In this document: piece after piece, positions 5,491 to 9,114 of the stretch | Position numbering within the stretch: the first letter of the stretch is position 1 | Layout of the letters: every line of letters begins with the position of its first letter | The notes under the pieces: generated by a model | What the model was told of the DNA's origin: nothing | What the model saw: only the letters and a program-made list of their open reading frames with translations | Databases searched by the model: none | Made by a program: the position numbers and the translations under genes | Assembly: GCA_900754385.1 (NCBI GenBank) | Contig: CAAECP010000116.1 | Span: forward strand, 1-9,114 | Length of the DNA stretch: 9,114 bases | From: an uncultured Collinsella sp. | Lineage (GTDB): Bacteria > Actinomycetota > Coriobacteriia > Coriobacteriales > Coriobacteriaceae | Direction of reading: 5' to 3'

Positions 5491-6221
5491 CTACCCGCCG
5501 AGTATCAACCGCTCCACCACCCTTTGTGCGTCCTTGCAGATGCGCGGCCTCGGCACGATGTAGTGCTCGTATGCCGTGCCGATATCGGTGTGTCCCAGCA
5601 TCATGGCCACGGTCTCAATACCCACGCCTGCCTCCACGGCGAGCGTCGCCCACGTGTGACGGCATTCCGTCATCGAGGTCCAGGCGGCTCCGGCTTGGCG
5701 ACATGCGGATTTGATGTGCCGCGCACGACTTGCCTCGAACGGCGGATGCGGACCTCACCGGTGCGCAGGTCGATGTCCGACCACTTGAGGCCGCACGCCT
5801 CGCCGCGCCGCAGCCCGAGGGTTACCGAGCAGATTGCGACCGCCTCGCACTCGTGTCCCCACAGCGCGCGGAGGTAGGCACGGACCTGGCTCGCCTCCAT
5901 CGTGCGTGGGCAGTGCGCCGGCTTGCGCGGTAGCTCGACACCGGCGGCGGTTGGGTCGTACATCCGCACACCGAGACGGCGGATGGCCCAGCGGATAACC
6001 TGCCGCAGGGTCTTGTATGCCTTTTCGGCGGCCCCCGGCAGATCAAACGAATCAATCCAGCCCTGTACGCCCTCGGGCGTTATCGCCTCGAGTTCCAGCT
6101 CGCCCCAGCGAGGTAGGACGTGCAGCGCTAGCGCGCTCTCGTATCCGGCCAGGGTGCAGGCGCGCAGCCTGCCGCGCTTATCGTCCATGTACCTCGAGGC
6201 GGCCTCTGCAACTTTCATCAT
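5491..6221 (-). pseudogene. Shufflon tyrosine recombinase (Rci/Rin-like), broken by internal deletion/frameshift
   Basis: Read on the minus strand from ATG 6221 (or ATG 6218, better spaced from GGAG at 6229-6226). The first part has a SAM-like core-binding domain ('YMDDKRGRLRACTLAGYESA', 'AEKAYKTLRQVIRWAIRRLG'), then box I 'VTLGLRRGEACGLKWSDIDL' with the first catalytic Arg. This frame ends at TGA 5672-5670. The rest of the catalytic domain is in another frame: 'ARHIKSACRQAGAAWTSM', then 'TECRHTWATLAVEAGVGIE' (box II, Arg present, its usual His replaced by Thr), 'MMLGHTDIG' and 'YEHYI' with the nucleophilic Tyr, ending in 'LILGG'. Joined near 5720-5740, box I Arg to box II Arg would be about 52 residues, against ~99 in XerD. 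About 45-60 residues, including the catalytic Lys region, appear lost. A sequencing error alone would not explain this. The gene abuts site 4, as rci does in plasmid shufflons. Confidence 0.8.
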
Positions 6222-6236
6222 GGTCTCCAATCCCGT

Positions 6237-6285
6237 AAATCCCAGACGCGTGGGCTCTCAAGGAGAGGATACGCGCGTGGGATTT
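6237..6285. repeat. Imperfect inverted repeat in the divergent intergenic region
   Basis: AAATCCCAGACGCGT (6237-6251) and ACGCGCGTGGGATTT (6271-6285) are inverted with 13 of 15 bases matching and a 19-base spacer. The left arm also sits in a small palindrome, CCCA-N6-TGGG (6241-6254). The element lies between the start of the recombinase (-) and the next plus-strand gene. It could be an operator or a hairpin. No T-run follows, so a terminator is unlikely, and I see no clear -35/-10 pair. Confidence 0.5.
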
Positions 6286-6317
6286 CTGCCACGAGAGGTC
6301 GAGAGAAAGGAGTCTAA

Positions 6318-6725
6318 ATGGCATTGATCGGGACCCTTGTCGGGCCCGCAGTGCGCCTGGCGACAGACGGGAGGGGTCTCCCGATTCTCGCGTCTGATGA
6401 GCCTGAGGTCCCCGAGGGTTTCAAGGCGGACATGGCGTATGAGCAGCGGGGCGGTTCCATCTACCAAGTATGGAGTGTCGTGCCAGACGGGGTGCGCGAT
6501 GACGCGGTGCGGCTTGCTGCCATGTCCGCCGAGACTCTCGGTGATGTGGATGCGCTGAAGGTACCCCAGCTCATCCGGCCGTGGTATGTGGGTGAGGCCT
6601 CGTATGCCGCTGGCGCGCGCGTGGCATATGGAGGCGACCTGTACAAGTGCCTGCAGACGCATGCACCCCGTATCGGATCTGAGCCCGATACGGCTCCGGA
6701 GCTTTGGGAAAGAATCAACCATTAA
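6318..6725 (+). CDS. Tail-associated protein with C-terminal CBM5/12-like carbohydrate-binding module
   Basis: A 135-residue protein with a strong AAAGGAG site at 6306-6312, five bases before ATG. The N-terminal half ('LATDGRGLPI', 'MAYEQRGGSIYQVWSVVPDG') is an uncharacterised domain shared with the next gene. The C-terminus ('SYAAGARVAYGGDLYKCLQT', 'EPDTAPELWERI') has the typical pattern of small chitin/cellulose-binding modules of the CBM5/12 type: Y-x-x-G-x-x-V, a strand with G-x-L-Y-x-C, and a final aromatic P-x-x-W. It probably helps the virion or a lysis factor attach to cell-wall glycans. Its place between the shufflon and the holin fits either an accessory fibre part or a late structural protein. 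The protein ends just before the next gene, with 8 bases between. Confidence 0.65.
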   Translation: MALIGTLVGPAVRLATDGRGLPILASDEPEVPEGFKADMAYEQRGGSIYQVWSVVPDGVRDDAVRLAAMSAETLGDVDALKVPQLIRPWYVGEASYAAGARVAYGGDLYKCLQTHAPRIGSEPDTAPELWERINH

Positions 6726-6733
6726 GGAGAAAA

Positions 6734-7306
6734 ATGTTTTACGGACAATTTGTATCTGGGTCTGTCTACCTGACTACGGACGGCTCCGGCCTGCCGATTC
6801 GCGAGGCGGCGGAACCCAACCCCGACGCCGGTTACCACACGGTGCTCGCCTATGAGCAGCATGACGGCGCCATTTGGCAGGTGTGGACTCTCGTTCCCGA
6901 TGCCGGAACGCCTCAGGACGCTGCCCTCATGCTCGCCCAGATCCAGGCGGCCACCCTCTCCGACCATGATGCGTTGAAGGTTCCGGCGCTCTATCCGCTC
7001 TATGCATGCGGTCACGTCTATGCGCAGGGAGACCGCGTGCTCTGGCAGGGCACGCTCTACAAGGCCATCTCCGGCCACACGGCGACCGCTGCGGACCCCG
7101 TATCCGATCCCCAGCACTGGGCGAAGGTCGTAGCGTCCACGGCCGGCGGCGCCGACGTTCCCGAGTGGATCAGAGGAAAGTCGTACGCCAAGGGTGACCG
7201 GGTTACCAAGTACGGCGCCGTCTACGAGTCGCTGATTGACGGCAACACGCTCGAGCCCGGCGTCTTCGGGTCTGACGGCGCCTGGAGCATCGTGAGCAAC
7301 GGCTAG
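6734..7306 (+). CDS. Protein with two CBM5/12-like modules, paralogue of the preceding gene
   Basis: A 190-residue protein. ATG 6734 follows AAGGAG (6724-6729); an in-frame start at 6704 lies within the previous gene and is unlikely. The N-terminal domain repeats that of the preceding protein ('LTTDGSGLPI', 'LAYEQHDGAIWQVWTLVPD'), and both share a 'LGDVDALKVP'/'LSDHDALKVP' linker, so the two arose by duplication. Two small aromatic modules follow: 'VYAQGDRVLWQGTLYKAI' with 'SDPQHWAKV', and 'SYAKGDRVTKYGAVYESL' with 'SDGAWSIV'. Each has the Y-x-x-G-D-x-V, L/V-Y and terminal W of the CBM5/12 type. The likely role is binding of surface polysaccharide; whether it is in the virion cannot be read from the sequence. 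Confidence 0.65.
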   Translation: MFYGQFVSGSVYLTTDGSGLPIREAAEPNPDAGYHTVLAYEQHDGAIWQVWTLVPDAGTPQDAALMLAQIQAATLSDHDALKVPALYPLYACGHVYAQGDRVLWQGTLYKAISGHTATAADPVSDPQHWAKVVASTAGGADVPEWIRGKSYAKGDRVTKYGAVYESLIDGNTLEPGVFGSDGAWSIVSNG

Positions 7307-7317
7307 GGGAGGATCGT

Positions 7318-7713
7318 ATGTCAATCTTCTTCGTCCAGCTGACCGAGCCTCAGGTCTGGGCCATTAGCCTTGCATGCGGACTAATGCTCATGGACATCGT
7401 CACCGGCTTCATCAGCGCCGCCATCAACGGTACCGTTTCGAGCTCCAAGATGCGCGAGGGGCTCGGCCACAAGGTGCAGCTCCTCTGCGTTATCCTGCTT
7501 TCCATCATCATCGAGGCGGGCACGCAGCACGTCGTGGGCCTTGGCCTGGGCGGCGTGACCGTCACGGTCGTTTGCACCTACATCGCCGTCATGGAGGTCG
7601 CGAGCTGCATGGAGAACGTCTGCTCAGGCTATCCCGAGCTGCGCGACACCCCGCTCATGCGCATCTTCAAGCACGATGGAGGAGGCGACGCTAGTGGCGA
7701 TCGCTCAGCGTGA
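7318..7713 (+). CDS. Phage holin (Bacteriophage_holin_4 / toxin secretion-lysis holin family)
   Basis: A 131-residue membrane protein with GGGGAGG at 7306-7312 before ATG 7318. Hydrophobic segments lie at about residues 13-36, 53-66 and 72-98. The polar loop 'SSSKMREGLGHK' (41-52) between helices 1 and 2 and the C-terminal 'AVMEVASCMENV' (90-101) match the pattern of this family, as does D-I-V-T-G in helix 1 (26-30). The protein would make membrane lesions that release the endolysin at the end of infection. The charged C-terminal tail overlaps the endolysin start, which supports coupled translation and the usual holin-lysin pair. Confidence 0.85.
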   Translation: MSIFFVQLTEPQVWAISLACGLMLMDIVTGFISAAINGTVSSSKMREGLGHKVQLLCVILLSIIIEAGTQHVVGLGLGGVTVTVVCTYIAVMEVASCMENVCSGYPELRDTPLMRIFKHDGGGDASGDRSA

Positions 7714-8653
7714 GGCCTTCGCGCAGGTAATTGAGCACCTCGTCTCGCATGACGGGGGAACGGGACACGGCTATTCCCAGATAAACCGCATGGGCGACGG
7801 AACCACGGAGGTCATCACTCTTTCCGATGGCACGACTGTGACCGTCGCGGGCGGCGACCGTGACTGTAGCTCGGCGGTGATAACCGCCCTGCGCGCCGTT
7901 GGCGTGAACACGTTCGGCGCCACCTATACCGGCAACATGCGCACGCAGTTGCTCAAGACCGGGCTTTTCGGATGGCGAAAGATGGGCGTTAAGTCGGCGC
8001 GGCGCGGCGACATCTATCTCAACGAGAGGCATCACACCGCCGTGTGCATCTCGCCCTACGGCTCCATACGCGGCGACATGCTGGCACAGTTTTCCATCTC
8101 GGAAAAAGGCACCGTCACCGGTGCAGAGGGCGATCAGACGGGGCGCGAGAGCAACATCAAGCCGTACTACAGCTATCCGTGGGACGGCACCTTGTACTGG
8201 CTCGGTGACGGCGAGACGCTCAGCGGCACAAACACCGAGGTCAGGGACAACACCGTCTCGAGCCTCGGTGACACGCGCTACCTCGGTCCCAAGATGATTA
8301 GTGAGCTTCAGCGCCAGCTTGGGACCTCCGCCGACGGGGTCATCTCGGGTCAGTGGCTCACTAACAAGTCTTATTTCTGGGCCGTCGATGCGGGCTGCGT
8401 CGAGTGGGCGAAGGCCGGAAAAGGTTGCGGCTCTGATATGGTCCTGGCGCTTCAGCGCAAAGTGGGTTGCAAGATCTACCCTGAGTCCTGCGGTGTCCAG
8501 GCTCGCCAGATGAACAGCGGAACCATCAAACAGCACCAGCGTTGGCTTCTCGCACATGGCATCTCGTGCGGCTCGTCAGGCGCCGATGGATACCACGGCC
8601 GTGACACCAACGTCGCGATCGGCAAGGCGCTGGTCCGTGGGTTGTACCGATGA
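7694..8653 (+). CDS. Endolysin: Amidase_5/NlpC-P60-like peptidoglycan hydrolase with C-terminal binding domain
   Basis: A 319-residue protein from GTG 7694, preferred because GGAGGAGG (7678-7685) is 8 bases upstream; ATG 7676 would add six residues but lacks a site. The N-terminal domain has 'GGDRDCSSAVITALRAVG' with the catalytic Cys at residue 58 and 'RRGDIYLNERHHTAV' with His 114, the Cys/His pair of the bacteriophage peptidoglycan hydrolase group (Amidase_5, NlpC/P60-like). It should cut the peptide part of the host cell wall. After a linker near residue 180, the C-terminal ~130 residues ('LGPKMISELQRQLGTSADG', 'MVLALQRKVGC', 'IKQHQRWLLAHGI') look like repeated helical peptidoglycan-binding modules. 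There is no signal peptide, so release depends on the holin just upstream. Confidence 0.8.
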   Translation: MAIAQREAFAQVIEHLVSHDGGTGHGYSQINRMGDGTTEVITLSDGTTVTVAGGDRDCSSAVITALRAVGVNTFGATYTGNMRTQLLKTGLFGWRKMGVKSARRGDIYLNERHHTAVCISPYGSIRGDMLAQFSISEKGTVTGAEGDQTGRESNIKPYYSYPWDGTLYWLGDGETLSGTNTEVRDNTVSSLGDTRYLGPKMISELQRQLGTSADGVISGQWLTNKSYFWAVDAGCVEWAKAGKGCGSDMVLALQRKVGCKIYPESCGVQARQMNSGTIKQHQRWLLAHGISCGSSGADGYHGRDTNVAIGKALVRGLYR

Positions 8654-8680
8654 CCCTCGATTATTGATTGGCAACAAACG

Positions 8681-8720
8681 AAAAAGCTCCCTCCCTGGTT
8701 GTCCAGGGAGGGAGCTTTTT
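8681..8720. terminator. Strong bidirectional intrinsic terminator
   Basis: Perfect 18-bp stem, AAAAAGCTCCCTCCCTGG (8681-8698) with its exact reverse complement at 8703-8720, loop TTGT, followed by a T-run to 8722 and preceded by A's. It ends the late operon after the endolysin and can also stop transcription from the convergent integrase on the minus strand. Confidence 0.93.
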
Positions 8721-8908
8721 TTGAATTAAACAAGACAATTCGTCAGTTCGACGGTGACCCTAGCGTATCCCCAAATTATCCCAAGTGCGCGTGCTAACCC
8801 GTTTTATGCGCTTCTGCCGTTGTTGTCGTACTTGAACCAGCAGGTAAACGGCGTGTTCGTTTTTGTCGTTCTTACAGGTCAGTACTGCCACTATTAACCG
8901 CGCCCGTT
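8721..8908. other. Repeat-rich non-coding gap, possible integrase arm-type / attachment region
   Basis: No credible gene is present in this 188-bp gap between the terminator and the end of the integrase. It carries short repeats: the CACTTGGGATAA motif (shared with the integrase 3' end), and three versions of CCCGTTTTAC/GGTAAACGG at 8798-8811, 8840-8853 and 8901-8916. Such clusters next to an integrase are typical of arm-type protein-binding sites around an attP core, but I cannot identify the core itself. Confidence 0.45.
8766..8787 (-). repeat. Direct repeat copy 1, CACTTGGGATAAtTTGGGGATA
   Basis: On the minus strand CACTTGGGATAA is followed by TTTGGGGATA. It matches the copy at 8932-8952 apart from one substitution and one extra G; the copies are about 165 bases apart. 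Each copy itself holds two TTGGGATA-like units. This suggests protein-binding sites. Confidence 0.7.
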
Positions 8909-8916
8909 TTACCTGC
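8840..8916. repeat. Inverted repeat GCAGGTAAACGGCG / CGCCCGTTTTACCTGC
   Basis: Arms at 8840-8853 and 8901-8916 are inverted copies that differ by two single-base gaps. A related, weaker CCCGTTTTATGCGC lies at 8798-8811. The right arm covers the stop codon of the integrase. Possible arm-type sites. Confidence 0.5.
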
Positions 8917-9112
8917 GGGTTTGTTGGGAAATATCCCAATTTATCCCAAGTGTGTCGCAAACGGAACGCGCCACCTGCTCACGGGAGGGGCGAATATAAT
9001 GTCGCCCCGACACGCCCGGCAGGGAGTGGCCCATGAGCATTTCCATGAGGTCCCAGGGCATGTGCAGCACCATCTCGCAGATGGTTCGCCACGAATTGCG
9101 AAGGTTCGACCA
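8909..9112 (-). CDS. Tyrosine-type integrase, C-terminal end (5' part outside window)
   Basis: On the minus strand from 9112 the frame is open for 67 codons to TAA at 8911-8909. It reads 'WSNLRNSWRTICEMV', 'LMEMLMGHSLPGVSGRHYI', 'VARSVCDTLGINW'. This is the end of a tyrosine recombinase catalytic domain: the box II Arg in 'NLRNSW', the G-H in 'MGHS' and the nucleophilic Tyr in 'RHYI', all with normal spacing. It is a different protein from the shufflon recombinase, though the endings are alike ('GHTDIG..EHYIVPR' versus 'GHSLPG..RHYIRPS'). It is probably the integrase that moves the phage in and out of the chromosome. The residue before box II Arg that is usually His is Ser here, so this subfamily may vary at that place. 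Confidence 0.8.
   Translation of the reverse strand, partial: WSNLRNSWRTICEMVLHMPWDLMEMLMGHSLPGVSGRHYIRPSREQVARSVCDTLGINWDISQQTRR
8932..8952 (-). repeat. Direct repeat copy 2, CACTTGGGATAAaTTGGGATA, inside integrase 3' end
   Basis: On the minus strand CACTTGGGATAAATTGGGATA lies within the last codons of the integrase (T-L-G-I-N-W-D). It overlaps a perfect inverted repeat TTGGGA-N4-TCCCAA at 8924-8939. See the copy at 8766-8787. Confidence 0.7.
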
Positions 9113-9114
9113 CG

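Noticed and set aside
5244..5714. 156-codon plus-strand frame across cassette C and the recombinase end
   Set aside because: It is antisense to cassette C and to the conserved box II of the recombinase, and its Arg/Pro/Ser-rich sequence has no pattern.
5491..6221. Programmed frameshift joining the two recombinase parts
   Set aside because: No slippery sequence is evident near the junction, and a frame change alone would still leave about 50 residues of the catalytic domain missing.
7691..8557. 288-codon minus-strand frame opposite the endolysin
   Set aside because: Shadow of the endolysin gene in high-GC DNA; no start signal or recognisable domain.
8760..8960. 66-codon minus-strand frame with similar ends (HTWDKLG and RTWDNLG)
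   Set aside because: The similarity comes from the two direct DNA repeats, and the frame overlaps the integrase 3' end in another frame. It is better read as binding sites than as a gene.

Overview
The window reads as the late region of a temperate siphophage from a high-GC Gram-positive host. Coding bias is strongly G/C at third positions. The tail proteins, a Gp37-like tail hub, collagen-like fibres and an Amidase_5-type lysin suggest a gut actinobacterium such as a Coriobacteriia member (Collinsella/Olsenella/Eggerthella type). The host assignment is inference; no host gene is visible.

Layout: 1-4089 (+) is a tightly packed tail operon: C-terminus of the tape measure protein, distal tail protein, tail hub, an Ig-like/baseplate-type protein, and three short collagen-like fibre genes. 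At 4090-4920 is a receptor-binding/tail-tip gene whose last 110 codons lie in an invertible cassette. Region 4588-5489 is a compact shufflon. Four copies of an 11-bp site (ATTCTGTATMC) separate one expressed and two silent, oppositely oriented C-terminal cassettes, all of which fuse in frame to the same 166-residue N-terminus. A tyrosine recombinase lies on the minus strand immediately beyond site 4 (5491-6221). In this copy it is broken by an internal deletion/frameshift that removes the middle of the catalytic domain, so the switch may be locked in state A.

From 6318 the plus strand resumes with two related genes carrying small chitin-binding-like modules, then a three-helix holin and an endolysin with a Cys/His peptidase domain and a C-terminal binding domain. 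An 18-bp perfect-stem bidirectional terminator closes the late operon (8681-8720). A 188-bp gap follows with several short direct and inverted repeats that look like integrase arm-type/attachment DNA. The minus-strand C-terminus of a second, different tyrosine integrase then runs off the right edge.

Together the genes build the tail tip, choose among alternative receptor-binding ends, and lyse the host. The main discovery is the tail-fibre shufflon with its decayed recombinase.
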